NCBI GenBank assembly: GCA_043816955.1
Contig: JBDRHL010000186.1
Coordinates: forward strand, 1 to 26,953
DNA length: 26,953 bases
Direction of reading: 5' to 3'
Source: JBDRHL01 sp043816955
GTDB taxonomy: Bacteria > Planctomycetota > Phycisphaerae > Sedimentisphaerales > CAYZTY01
A program made the translations under genes and the position numbers. Position 1 is the stretch's first letter; each line of letters opens with the position of its first letter. A model generated the notes under the pieces. That model was not told the DNA's origin, made no database searches, and saw nothing but the letters and a program-made list of their open reading frames with translations. Below are positions 14,964 to 24,179 of this stretch, one piece after another.

Positions 14964-16907
14964 ATGAACGAAGAAAAACGCAGTATCGACAAGGCATCGC
15001 AGGATATGCTGAAACAAATGGCTGACGCAGGTCTGGATAATGCCTGGGACAGATTTGAATCCCAGGAGCCGCAATGCGGGTTCGGCAGACTCGGCTTGTG
15101 CTGCAGAAACTGCTCTATGGGCCCCTGTCGCATTGATCCGTTTGAGGAAGGGCCACAGTTGGGTGTCTGTGGTGCGGACGCTGATACTATCGCAGCGAGA
15201 AACCTTTCCCGCATGATCGCTGCCGGCGCAGCAGCTCATTCCGACCATGGACGTGATATCGCTAACACATTCAAAATGGCAGCCCAAAGCAATACCTGTG
15301 ATTATATGATCAAAGATGAGAATAAACTAAGACAGGTTGCGGAAAGATACGGCATTAAAACAAAAGATAAAAAAGTTAAAGAAATCGCCGTTGAATTGGT
15401 TGATTTGCTGTTAAGCGAGTTCGGTAAACAACATGGAACTCTTGCTTCTGTAAAGGCCTATGCCCCCAAGGCCAGACAACTGCTTTGGGAAAAACTGGAT
15501 GTTACACCGCGAGCTATCGACCGTGAAATCGTTGAAATCATGCACAGAACACATATTGGTGTGGGTTCCGATTATAAAAACATCGTAAAACAGGGTATCC
15601 GTGCATGTCTCGCGGACGGCTGGGGCGGCTCATTGATTGCTACCGAGCTGTCGGACATCCTCTTTGGAAGCCCTCAGCCTATCCGTTTCGGGGCCAATCT
15701 CGGTGTGCTTGACGAAAAACAGGTAAATATTATCGTACACGGCCACGAACCCACACTATCAGATATCATCGTTACAGTGTCCCAGGAAAAAGAGCTTCTG
15801 GATATGGCAAAACAGAATGGCGCGATGGGAATTAACATCGCCGGGATTTGCTGTACTGCAAATGAAATATTGATGCGCCATGGCATACCGGTTGCCGGAA
15901 ACTTCCTGCAGCAGGAATTAGCTGTTATGACCGGCGCTGTTGACGTCGCCCTGGTTGATGTTCAATGCATTATGCCGGCCTTGAGTTCTCTTTGCACCTG
16001 CTTCCATACCAAACTTATCACAACTTCGCCAAAATGCAAAATCGCCGGCGCAGAGCACATAGAGTTCCATGAAGACAAAGCTGCTGAAATCGCAAGAAAA
16101 ATTATCAAAGTTGCTGTTCAAAACTTCAAAAACAGAAAAATAAAGCCTCATATACCCAACGTCAGAGAAAGAGGCGTCGCCGGCTTCACTACAGAAAATA
16201 CTTTTTATAATCTAGGCGGCAGGTTTCGCCCCAGCTACAGACCACTCAACGATGCTATTATCTCCGGCAGACTCAGAGGCGCAGCAGGTGTCGTAGGCTG
16301 CAATAATCCTAAGCAGATTCATGATTACTGTCACCTGACACTCATCAGGGAGCTGCTCAAAAACGACATAATCGTGGTAAGCACCGGCTGCAGCGCTATG
16401 GCCGCCGGCAAAGCCGGACTTATGAGGCCGGACGCCGCTTCAAAGTATTGCGGCAAAGGGTTACAGGAAATCTGCGAAACCGTCGGAATACCGCCGGTAC
16501 TGCACGTCGGTTCCTGTGTGGACAACAGCAGAATTCTGACTATACTTTCCAATATAGTAGCTGAAGGCGGACTTGGACAGGACATCTGTGACTTGCCCGT
16601 CGCTGGCGCTGCTCCTGAATGGATGTCCGAAAAGGCTGTCTCAATCGGAATGTACTTCGTCGCCTCGGGTGTCTTTACTGTAATCGGAGAATCCCTGCCT
16701 GTTCATGGCGCTAAAAACCTGACTCGCTATCTCACCGACCAAATCGAGAGCGAATACGGCGGTAAATGGGCGTTCGAAAAAGACCCTCTCAAAGCCGCTC
16801 AAATGATGATTGAGCATATTGAGAAAAAACGTGATGCACTGGGCATAAACGTTGAAAAAGAACGCAAACTCTATGATATGGAGGAACGCCGCTATCTGGC
16901 CGTTTAA
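14964..16907 (+). CDS. cooS: Anaerobic carbon-monoxide dehydrogenase catalytic subunit (CooS/AcsA)
   Basis: The 647-residue enzyme interconverts CO2 and CO at a Ni-Fe-S C-cluster. All expected ligands align with the Carboxydothermus CooSII numbering I know, shifted by -1 at the N-terminus. Cys38 and Cys46 serve the D-cluster, Cys47, Cys50, Cys55 and Cys69 the B-cluster, and His261 (HGHEP), Cys296/297 (GICCTAN), Cys335, Cys446 (GCNNP), Cys476 (STGCSAM) and Cys518 (GSCVDN) the C-cluster. Length is normal, so the enzyme should be active. Start ATG at 14964 has GGGG nine bases upstream. Placed before acsB, it is the CODH partner of acetyl-CoA synthase and supplies CO through the internal tunnel, while passing electrons to the ferredoxin. 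Cytoplasmic. Confidence 0.96.
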   Translation: MNEEKRSIDKASQDMLKQMADAGLDNAWDRFESQEPQCGFGRLGLCCRNCSMGPCRIDPFEEGPQLGVCGADADTIAARNLSRMIAAGAAAHSDHGRDIANTFKMAAQSNTCDYMIKDENKLRQVAERYGIKTKDKKVKEIAVELVDLLLSEFGKQHGTLASVKAYAPKARQLLWEKLDVTPRAIDREIVEIMHRTHIGVGSDYKNIVKQGIRACLADGWGGSLIATELSDILFGSPQPIRFGANLGVLDEKQVNIIVHGHEPTLSDIIVTVSQEKELLDMAKQNGAMGINIAGICCTANEILMRHGIPVAGNFLQQELAVMTGAVDVALVDVQCIMPALSSLCTCFHTKLITTSPKCKIAGAEHIEFHEDKAAEIARKIIKVAVQNFKNRKIKPHIPNVRERGVAGFTTENTFYNLGGRFRPSYRPLNDAIISGRLRGAAGVVGCNNPKQIHDYCHLTLIRELLKNDIIVVSTGCSAMAAGKAGLMRPDAASKYCGKGLQEICETVGIPPVLHVGSCVDNSRILTILSNIVAEGGLGQDICDLPVAGAAPEWMSEKAVSIGMYFVASGVFTVIGESLPVHGAKNLTRYLTDQIESEYGGKWAFEKDPLKAAQMMIEHIEKKRDALGINVEKERKLYDMEERRYLAV

Positions 16908-16934
16908 TTCCAATGTTTTTAAGGAGATTGCCAA

Positions 16935-19121
16935 ATGTCTAAAATCATTGCAAATTCTGCAATCAAAGGTGCACATAAAATAACGGCTCAGGCTGAAAAA
17001 ATTCTCACTGAAGCCATAAAACAAAAAGGAAAAGACTCCAAAGTCGAATTCCCCAATACAGGTTACTTTATGCCGGTCATTTACTCTATGACCGGCATTG
17101 AAGTCCGGACACTTGCTGATTTCCAAAGCGTAATGCAGCAAATCAGGTCTCTGCTTCCTGCCCCTGTGGATGACGACTTATGGCTGCCATACCTCGGCCC
17201 TGCGCTGGATGCAGGCATGGCTACTCTTTTTGCCGAAGAAATAATAGAAGGCTGCAAATATCTCATCGGTCCCAATCCCGTCGACAACATATGGCTTGGC
17301 GCCGCAGATGATATAATACTCAGAGAACGGGGCATCCAGTTCGTTGACGGCTCAGCTCCCGGCTTTGCCGCTATCGCCGGCACCGCTCCTGATGTCGAAA
17401 CCGCCGTCAGCATCGCGCGAAAGTGCCAGGAAAGAAGCCTGTATGTTTTCATGGCCGGGCACAACAATGGCACAACCTTTGCCGAACAGCTTATCCAGGG
17501 CGGCTTGCAACTGGGGTGGGATACACGACTGGTTCCTTTCGGCCGTGAAATAACATCTGCTGTTTATGCTCTCGGTTTTGCAAGCAGAGCTGCTCTTAGT
17601 TTCGGCGGTGTAGCGCCGGGCGACTTCAAAAGAAATCTGCTCTATAATAAAAACAGAGTCTTCGCATTCGTCGTAGCTCTGGGAAAAGTAACAGACGAAT
17701 GGTACGCCACCGCCGCAGGTGCCATCAATTACGGTTTTCCCGTGATCGCGGACTCGGATATCCCACAAATCCTACCCAGCGGCGTATGCACCTATGAGCA
17801 TGTTGTATCCAACATACCTCATAACGAAATAATTGAAAAGGCTATTGAAGTCAGAGGACTGAAGATCAAGGTCGCAGAAGTGCCCATTCCGGTGCCCTAC
17901 AGCCCTGCTTTCGAAGGGGAACGTATCCATAAAGAAGATATGCTCTGCGAATTCGGCGGCCAGAGAACCCCTGCTTTCGAATGGTTAAGAATGAAGGAAA
18001 CATCTCAGGTTGAGGACGGCAAAATCGAAGTGATCGGGCCGGATATCGATACCGTCAAGCCCGGCGGCAAGATGCCCCTGGGAATCCTTGTTGAAATCGC
18101 AGGCAGAAAAATGCAGGTCGATTTCGAACCTGTTCTTGAAAGACAGATACACACTTTCCTCAACGAAGCCCAGGGACTTTGGCATATGGGACAGCGCGAC
18201 ATCATCTGGGTCCGCATAGCCAAAGATGCAGCAAAAGCGGGCTTCATGTTAAAACACATAGGAAGTATCCTGCACGCAATGTATCACGAACACTATTCCA
18301 ATATACTCGATAAAGTTCAGGTCAGAATCTATACCGATGAAAAAGATGTACTCAAATTAAAACAACAGGCTGTTCAGGTTTTTGCACAGCGCGATGCACG
18401 TCTGGCAGATATGACCGACGAGAGCATAGATACCTTTTATTCCTGTACCCTTTGTCAGAGCTTCGCCCCGAATCACATCTGTATCATAACGCCTGAAAGA
18501 AGCGGCTTATGCGGTGCTTATAGCTGGCTTGATGCCCGTGCTGCCTATGAAATCATTCCTACCGGACCGAATCAGCCGGTTAACAAAGGAAATCCCGTAG
18601 ACGAAAAAATCGGTCAGTGGGAAAAAGTAAACGAATTTGTACAGAGCGGCTCGCATGGTGCTGTTGAGCGTATGAGCGCATATTCAATGATTGTTGATCC
18701 CATGACAAGTTGCGGCTGCTTCGAGTGTATATCCGTTGTGCTGCCATCAACCGGCGGAATCATGATCGTAAACAGGGAATTCCCAGAGATGACCCCTTGC
18801 GGAATGAAGTTTTCCACCCTCGCCGGAACCGTAGGTGGTGGAAAACAGACTCCGGGCTTCATCGGACATTCAAAACATTACATAACTTCAAAAAAGTTTG
18901 TTGCTGCCGAAGCGGGTATCCGTCGAATTGTCTGGATGCCCGCTATGCTGAAAAATGAAATCAAGGAAGCCTTAATAAAAAGAGCCGAAGAAATGGGCCT
19001 GGACAGGGAAAATTTCCTTAACCAGATTGCCGATGAAACAAATGCGACAACAGAAGAACAGGTCCTCGAATATATTACAAAAACAGGTCATCCTGCAATG
19101 GCCTTGGAAGCTATGTTCTAA
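16935..19121 (+). CDS. acsB: Acetyl-CoA synthase, CODH/ACS beta (alpha in Moorella nomenclature) subunit AcsB
   Basis: The 728-residue protein is full length and of bacterial type, with the N-terminal domain that contacts CODH (the archaeal CdhC lacks it). The A-cluster ligands are all there: Cys504, Cys507, Cys516 and Cys526 for the [4Fe-4S] cubane, and Cys593-Gly594-Cys595 for the distal nickel, with Cys507-type bridging to the proximal nickel expected. These sit two residues before the Moorella positions. The enzyme condenses CO, the methyl group of the corrinoid protein and CoA into acetyl-CoA. AAGGAGA lies eight bases before the ATG at 16935, the strongest ribosome binding site of the operon. 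27 bases separate it from cooS. Confidence 0.97.
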   Translation: MSKIIANSAIKGAHKITAQAEKILTEAIKQKGKDSKVEFPNTGYFMPVIYSMTGIEVRTLADFQSVMQQIRSLLPAPVDDDLWLPYLGPALDAGMATLFAEEIIEGCKYLIGPNPVDNIWLGAADDIILRERGIQFVDGSAPGFAAIAGTAPDVETAVSIARKCQERSLYVFMAGHNNGTTFAEQLIQGGLQLGWDTRLVPFGREITSAVYALGFASRAALSFGGVAPGDFKRNLLYNKNRVFAFVVALGKVTDEWYATAAGAINYGFPVIADSDIPQILPSGVCTYEHVVSNIPHNEIIEKAIEVRGLKIKVAEVPIPVPYSPAFEGERIHKEDMLCEFGGQRTPAFEWLRMKETSQVEDGKIEVIGPDIDTVKPGGKMPLGILVEIAGRKMQVDFEPVLERQIHTFLNEAQGLWHMGQRDIIWVRIAKDAAKAGFMLKHIGSILHAMYHEHYSNILDKVQVRIYTDEKDVLKLKQQAVQVFAQRDARLADMTDESIDTFYSCTLCQSFAPNHICIITPERSGLCGAYSWLDARAAYEIIPTGPNQPVNKGNPVDEKIGQWEKVNEFVQSGSHGAVERMSAYSMIVDPMTSCGCFECISVVLPSTGGIMIVNREFPEMTPCGMKFSTLAGTVGGGKQTPGFIGHSKHYITSKKFVAAEAGIRRIVWMPAMLKNEIKEALIKRAEEMGLDRENFLNQIADETNATTEEQVLEYITKTGHPAMALEAMF

Positions 19122-19143
19122 AATATTAATCAGGAGTAACGTT

Positions 19144-20481
19144 ATGGCTCTTACAGGATTGGAAATTTTTAAGCTTTTGCCGAAAAGCAACTGTAAGAAA
19201 TGTGGTATGCCGACCTGCCTGGCTTTTGCAATGCAGCTCGCGCAAAAAAAAGTGAAACTCGAAGATTGTCCTTGCGCCTCTGAAGAGGCTAAACAGCAGC
19301 TCGCCGCCGCCGCTGCGCCTCCCATGCGTCTGGTAAAATTCGGACCAGGCCAAAACCAGGTTCAAATCGGCCAGGAAACCGTATTGTTCAGGCACGAGGA
19401 AAAATTCTACAATCCCACGGCAATCGCTGTTACCGTCTCGGATGGGTTAACAAACGGGGAGCTTGAAAAACGTGTAGGACAGATTAACGCTCTGCGGTTT
19501 GAACGCGTTGGCACTCAAATCGGCGTAAAAGCTGTCGCACTCCTGAATAACAGCGGATCTCCGCAGTCCTTCGCCAAGGCGGCAGATACCGTGTGTGGTT
19601 TAACCGACCTTGCATTAATTCTCGTTTCCGACTCACCACAGGCAATTGCTTCAGCATTGGATAAAACTGCCAAAAAAAATCCGCTCATCGCATCAGCAAA
19701 CAGCCGCAACGTCGAAGACATGGCAAAAATCGCAAAACAGCACAACTGCCCGCTTGTCGCGGAGGCTCCGACCGTTGAAGCTCTTGCGGACCTGACTGAA
19801 AAAATCAAATCTCACGGCGTTGAAGATATTGTCCTTACCCTGAAAGGATTAAATCTACAGGAACAATTATATAACCTTGCCAGAATCCGTGTTTTATCGC
19901 TCAAAAAAATCTTTCGGCTGCTGGGCTACCCCTCCATCTGCTTTGTTGAAGAAAATGACCCTCATTCACAACTCGCAACGGCTGTCAGCCTGATCTGCAA
20001 ATACGCCGGCATCGTTGTGGTAAATACTGCCGAACCCTATGCTATTTTGCCCATGCTTACCACTATCATGAACATATACACCGATCCACAGAAACCTGTA
20101 CAGGTCGAACCGAAAATCTACGACATCGGCGAACCGGACGGAAATGCACCCTTGCTGTTTACCACAAACTTTTCTCTAACTTATTATACCGTCGAGTCCG
20201 ACGTCGAAGCCAGCCGTGTCCCAACTCATATCCTGGTGGTCGATACTGAAGGGACAAGCGTACTGACTGCATATTCAGGCGACAAACTAAACGAAAAAAC
20301 CGTTGCCGATGCAATGACAAAAAATAATATTCAGGACATAGTTAAACACAGGAAGCTTATCATACCCGGCTATGTAGCCGTAATGAGCGGAAAACTTGAG
20401 GAAGCAACAGGCTGGGAAATTATGATCGGGCCGCGTGAATCTTCCATGCTGCCCAAATACCTCCAGGAAGTCTGGAAATAA
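19144..20481 (+). CDS. acsC: Corrinoid iron-sulfur protein large subunit AcsC
   Basis: The 445-residue protein has the N-terminal [4Fe-4S] motif with Cys17, Cys20, Cys25 and Cys42 (NCKKCGMPTCLAF... EDC), exactly the CFeSP gamma-subunit pattern, then a TIM-barrel and a C-terminal corrinoid-binding domain. With AcsD it carries the methyl group on cobalt from AcsE to acetyl-CoA synthase. I chose ATG at 19144 because AGGAG lies eight bases upstream and the protein then begins MALTGLEIFKLLPK as family members do; the open frame extends further upstream into acsB but that part overlaps its coding sequence and looks non-coding. Its stop codon overlaps the next start as TAATG. Confidence 0.95.
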   Translation: MALTGLEIFKLLPKSNCKKCGMPTCLAFAMQLAQKKVKLEDCPCASEEAKQQLAAAAAPPMRLVKFGPGQNQVQIGQETVLFRHEEKFYNPTAIAVTVSDGLTNGELEKRVGQINALRFERVGTQIGVKAVALLNNSGSPQSFAKAADTVCGLTDLALILVSDSPQAIASALDKTAKKNPLIASANSRNVEDMAKIAKQHNCPLVAEAPTVEALADLTEKIKSHGVEDIVLTLKGLNLQEQLYNLARIRVLSLKKIFRLLGYPSICFVEENDPHSQLATAVSLICKYAGIVVVNTAEPYAILPMLTTIMNIYTDPQKPVQVEPKIYDIGEPDGNAPLLFTTNFSLTYYTVESDVEASRVPTHILVVDTEGTSVLTAYSGDKLNEKTVADAMTKNNIQDIVKHRKLIIPGYVAVMSGKLEEATGWEIMIGPRESSMLPKYLQEVWK

Positions 20482-22400
20482 TGCAGGATGATAAAAAGAA
20501 AATATGTATTGTTCATTTTGAACCCAGCGGACTAAGAACGGAAGTACAACAGGGAACTATCCTGCTTGATGCCGCACATAAGATTGGAATTTATTTGAGC
20601 AGTATCTGCGGGGGTGACGGCTACTGCGGTAAATGCAAAGTCATAATTGACTCCGGACATTTCGAATCAAGACCTACAACACTGCTTACACCGCAGGAAG
20701 TGAGGGGAAATATAGTGCTGGCCTGTCAGACGAAAATTCTCTCCGACATGACTATAACCATTCCCAAAGAACATTCCCTGCAGACAAGCCAGATTCTTAC
20801 AGATACTGATGTTCAAAGATTCAGCAGACTTGCCGGCGAGATAAGTCCGCGCCTGTTCAAATTCGATCCTCTTGTTCAAAAAATCCTGGTAACAATGTCT
20901 CCGCCGACTGTACATGACCACACCGCAGACCATGAACGGCTGTATCTTGCGATACGTGAAAAGATTGATGCCCCTATAATGCAGACAGGTTTTCGGGTCT
21001 TACAGAAACTCCCGAAGCTGCTTTGTGACTCCAACTATCGAGTCGCCGTAACCATAGGCCGAAGGGGAGGAACTACCGAAGTCATCGAAGCCGAACATGA
21101 AAAACACGGCCTGACAAACTTCGCCGTTGCAGCAGACCTTGGAACCACTACCATCGTTGCTCACCTTATAGACCTGACAAATGCAAAAACCATTGACACC
21201 GAAGCCACCTACAACAGCCAGATTAATTTCGGTGACGACTATATAAGAAGAATAATATACGCTGAACAAAACAATGCCTTCGATGAAATGCAAAACCGGC
21301 TTGTCCGCGACCTGAATAATCTTATCGTAACCCTGGCTTCAAGACAGAGAATAGATCTTAAAGATATAAACGCCGTAATCTGCGCCGGCAACACCGCTAT
21401 GCTGCATTTTCTCCTCAACCTCGATCCCACCAGAATCCGCAGGGAACCTTATATAGCCTCAGCCGGCTTTATCCCGCCGATCCGCGCCGCCGAAGTCGGC
21501 ATACAGATTAACAAACGAGGCCTGCTTTACTGCCTGCCGAGTGTCGCCGCGTATATAGGCAGCGACATAGTTGCCGGCGTACTAACCACCGGTATCTATG
21601 AAAAAGCAAGAATATCTCTTTTTATCGATATCGGCACAAATGGCGAGGTCGTACTTGGAAATCGCGAGTGGCTGACTTGCGCGTCAAGCTCAGCCGGTCC
21701 CGCTTTTGAAGGAAGCGGTGTAAAGCACGGCATGAGAGCTGCTGCCGGAGCTATTGAAAAACTCATTATGCCGGATCAGGATAACGTCGAATACAGAACT
21801 GTTGGAAATACGCTGCCGATTGGCATCTGCGGATCGGGTATGCTCGATACCATCGCGGAGCTTTTTATAAACGACATAATCGACAGAACCGGCAGATTCA
21901 AAATCAAACAGAATCCACGCCTGACCAATACCGATGAAGGTCTGCAGTTCCAGCTTGTCCCGCCGGCCAATGAACATCAGGAAATTGTCATTACACAGAG
22001 TGATATAAACAATCTTATTCGATCAAAAGCCGGTGTCTTCGCCGCTATCAGGGTCCTTATGGAATCAACCCAGACAAGGCCGGATGATATTGAGGCAATA
22101 TATCTTGCCGGGGGCTTTGGAAATTTTCTCGATATCCGGCACGCAATAATAATTGGTCTGCTGCCGGATATACCTCCCGAGAAAATCCGCTTTGTTGGAA
22201 ATACTTCAATCGCCGGCGCAAAGACAGTTCTGTTAAGCCAGCGGGCACTCAAAACAGCCGAAAAAATTGCGGAAAGTATGACATACTTCGACTTAATGAG
22301 CCATCCGGGATATATGGATGAATTTATCAAGGCAAACTTTCTGCCTCATACAGACCTGTCTTTGTTTCCATCGGTAAGAAATACTGTAAAAATCACTTAA
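20481..22400 (+). CDS. RACo-type reductive activator of corrinoid protein (2Fe-2S ferredoxin + ASKHA ATPase domain)
   Basis: The 639-residue protein has an N-terminal [2Fe-2S] ferredoxin domain (Cys43, Cys49, Cys52 in ICGGDGYCGKCKV, and Cys82 in ACQTK). A linker follows, and then the ASKHA/DUF4445 ATPase region begins at about residue 210 (AADLGTTTIVAHL). It carries FIDIGTNGEVVLG, SSSAGPAFEGSG, ICGSGMLDT and YLAGGFGNFLD. Proteins of this type, encoded by orf7 in the Moorella acs cluster, use ATP to drive reduction of inactive Co(II) CFeSP back to Co(I). It sits exactly at that place between acsC and the second cooC. Its start overlaps the acsC stop by one base, so it is translationally coupled to its own substrate's gene. 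Confidence 0.92.
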   Translation: MQDDKKKICIVHFEPSGLRTEVQQGTILLDAAHKIGIYLSSICGGDGYCGKCKVIIDSGHFESRPTTLLTPQEVRGNIVLACQTKILSDMTITIPKEHSLQTSQILTDTDVQRFSRLAGEISPRLFKFDPLVQKILVTMSPPTVHDHTADHERLYLAIREKIDAPIMQTGFRVLQKLPKLLCDSNYRVAVTIGRRGGTTEVIEAEHEKHGLTNFAVAADLGTTTIVAHLIDLTNAKTIDTEATYNSQINFGDDYIRRIIYAEQNNAFDEMQNRLVRDLNNLIVTLASRQRIDLKDINAVICAGNTAMLHFLLNLDPTRIRREPYIASAGFIPPIRAAEVGIQINKRGLLYCLPSVAAYIGSDIVAGVLTTGIYEKARISLFIDIGTNGEVVLGNREWLTCASSSAGPAFEGSGVKHGMRAAAGAIEKLIMPDQDNVEYRTVGNTLPIGICGSGMLDTIAELFINDIIDRTGRFKIKQNPRLTNTDEGLQFQLVPPANEHQEIVITQSDINNLIRSKAGVFAAIRVLMESTQTRPDDIEAIYLAGGFGNFLDIRHAIIIGLLPDIPPEKIRFVGNTSIAGAKTVLLSQRALKTAEKIAESMTYFDLMSHPGYMDEFIKANFLPHTDLSLFPSVRNTVKIT

Positions 22401-22418
22401 TGATGCAAAGCACAATCT

Positions 22419-23156
22419 ATGACAAAAACTATAGCTATTAGCGGCAAAGGCGGCTCAGGCAAAACAACTCTGGCTGCGGCAATAGTCAGAACCCTGATAG
22501 AACATGCTGCAAAGCCTGTACTTGCCGTCGATGCAGACCCCAACTCATGCCTTGGCTTAACGCTTGGCGTCGAACCGCAGATTACTATTGCTGAAATCCG
22601 GGAACAAACCCGTACAAAACAACCCGCCGGCAGTTCTATGGACCGCATACGTTCATTTGAGTACGGCATTCAGCAGGCCGTAACGGAAGCAAAGAATTTT
22701 GATTTGCTGACTATGGGACGGCCTGAAGGACCGGCTTGTTACTGTGCCGCCAATAACCTTTTAAGACAATTTCTGGATAAACTGAGCTCTTCCTATCGCT
22801 TTGTCGTAATGGATAACGAGGCCGGAATGGAACACCTTTCAAGAAGAACAACAAATAATGTCGATCTGCTCTGCATAATCGCAGAACCTACACCACTGGG
22901 AACTCTTACTGCCAGGCGGATTTTCAACCTCGCCGGACATCTGCCGATATCCGTTAAGAAAATCGGTGTCATCTGGAACAAAGCTCAAAACAATAACAAA
23001 CTTGATGAGATCGAAACTATTGGCTGCATCCCCTATGACCAGGCACTTTTTGACAGCTCGACGCAGAATAAATCCATCTTCGAAATTGCCCCGAACAGCA
23101 CCGCCGTAGAAGCGGTTGAAAACATAGTCATGCAGCATATAATGGAAAAAATGTAA
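22419..23156 (+). CDS. acsF: CooC/AcsF-type nickel insertion ATPase (second copy)
   Basis: The 245-residue ATPase has the deviant Walker A GKGGSGKTT (9-17, Lys10 and Lys15), VDADPNSCL (37-45), the metal-binding C-x-C pair Cys107/Cys109 in GPACYCA and the family motif DNEAGMEHLSRRT (132-144). This is the more canonical of the two copies. Its position between the RACo gene and acsD matches the acsF/cooC of clostridial acs clusters, whose product helps load nickel into acetyl-CoA synthase or CODH. There is no clear Shine-Dalgarno sequence before ATG 22419. A tiny open frame that starts in a TAATG overlap with the previous gene (22400-22441) spans this start and may deliver ribosomes. The symbol acsF is chosen by position. 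Confidence 0.88.
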   Translation: MTKTIAISGKGGSGKTTLAAAIVRTLIEHAAKPVLAVDADPNSCLGLTLGVEPQITIAEIREQTRTKQPAGSSMDRIRSFEYGIQQAVTEAKNFDLLTMGRPEGPACYCAANNLLRQFLDKLSSSYRFVVMDNEAGMEHLSRRTTNNVDLLCIIAEPTPLGTLTARRIFNLAGHLPISVKKIGVIWNKAQNNNKLDEIETIGCIPYDQALFDSSTQNKSIFEIAPNSTAVEAVENIVMQHIMEKM

Positions 23157-23185
23157 TCAAAAGTAAAATTTCCGGAGGATTCTAA

Positions 23186-24115
23186 ATGCAGGTCCCTCAA
23201 ATCACAGAAAGCTTTTCCGGCTCAGTAAACAAAATCACTATCGGCGCAACCACAGAAACAGGCGGCACCAGAACATCAACAGTAACTGTGGGCGGTGCAC
23301 AGAATATCGTCTATGGCGGCTCTTCGGACCAAAAAGGCCAAAAACCCGTCATCGCCATAGATATCCTTGACGTTGCGCCTCAGGATTGGCCCGACGTTCT
23401 GGCCGAACCCTATAAAGATGTTCTTGATAATCTTTCTGACTGGGCCAGAAAATGCGTTGAAGAATTCCAGGCCGAAATAATTTGCCTGAAATTCGATGGA
23501 ATTCATCCCGACAAGGCAAATAAGGATGCCTCCTACGCTGCCGGAATCACCGAAGAATTATTAAAAGCAGTCGGCGTTCCCCTTATACTCTGGGGTTGTG
23601 GAAATGATCAAAAGGATAACGAAGTTATGCCGAAGGTAAGCCAGGCTGCAAAAGGTGAAAACTGCCTCATCGGTACGGTTTCTGTGGATAATTACAAATC
23701 CTTGACTGCAATTGCACTTGCTGACGGCCATAATCTCATCACACAGGCTCCTCTGGACATCAATATCGCCAAACAAGTCAATATCCTTGTTTCCGATATG
23801 GGTTTTCCGCCCGAAAAAATTGTAACCTTCCAGGCTACCGGCGCACTTGGGTACGGAATAGAATACGCATACTCAATCCAGGAACGGCAGAGGCTCGCCT
23901 CCCTTACCGGCGATAAAATGCTGGCTATGCCGGTCATCTGCGACGTAGGCTACGAGGCGTGGAGAGTTAAAGAAGCCCGGCTCACTGATGTTCCAGGCTG
24001 GGGCAGCGTTCAGGACAGAGGACCTATGTGGGAAGCTGCTACGGCCGTGTGCCTCCTGCAGGCAGGGGCGGACATAATCAGAATGAGACATCCAAAGGCT
24101 ATAAAAAACCGTTAA
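23186..24115 (+). CDS. acsD: Corrinoid iron-sulfur protein small subunit AcsD
   Basis: The 309-residue protein matches the CFeSP delta subunit: an N-terminal beta region (VNKITIGATTETGGTRTSTV), then AIDILDVAPQDWPDVL and a TIM-barrel with FDGIHPD, LILWGCGNDQKDNEVMPK, FQATGALGYGIEYAYSIQE and a C-terminal GADIIRMRHPKAI. It pairs with AcsC; the two barrels hold the cobamide and dock with the methyltransferase and with acetyl-CoA synthase. GGAGGA precedes the ATG at 23186. It lies between acsF and acsE, as in Moorella. Length and motifs are normal; nothing suggests loss of function. Cytoplasmic. Confidence 0.95.
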   Translation: MQVPQITESFSGSVNKITIGATTETGGTRTSTVTVGGAQNIVYGGSSDQKGQKPVIAIDILDVAPQDWPDVLAEPYKDVLDNLSDWARKCVEEFQAEIICLKFDGIHPDKANKDASYAAGITEELLKAVGVPLILWGCGNDQKDNEVMPKVSQAAKGENCLIGTVSVDNYKSLTAIALADGHNLITQAPLDINIAKQVNILVSDMGFPPEKIVTFQATGALGYGIEYAYSIQERQRLASLTGDKMLAMPVICDVGYEAWRVKEARLTDVPGWGSVQDRGPMWEAATAVCLLQAGADIIRMRHPKAIKNR

Positions 24116-24179
24116 GAACTTTATTGAACAAATATGGGGATAACCTCTTAAAATAACTCTGGAAGCACAGGAGCACGTT

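Noticed and set aside
19027..19143. N-terminal extension of AcsC by 39 residues
   Set aside because: It lies inside the acsB coding region, has no homology, and a good ribosome binding site precedes ATG 19144, after which the family N-terminus begins.
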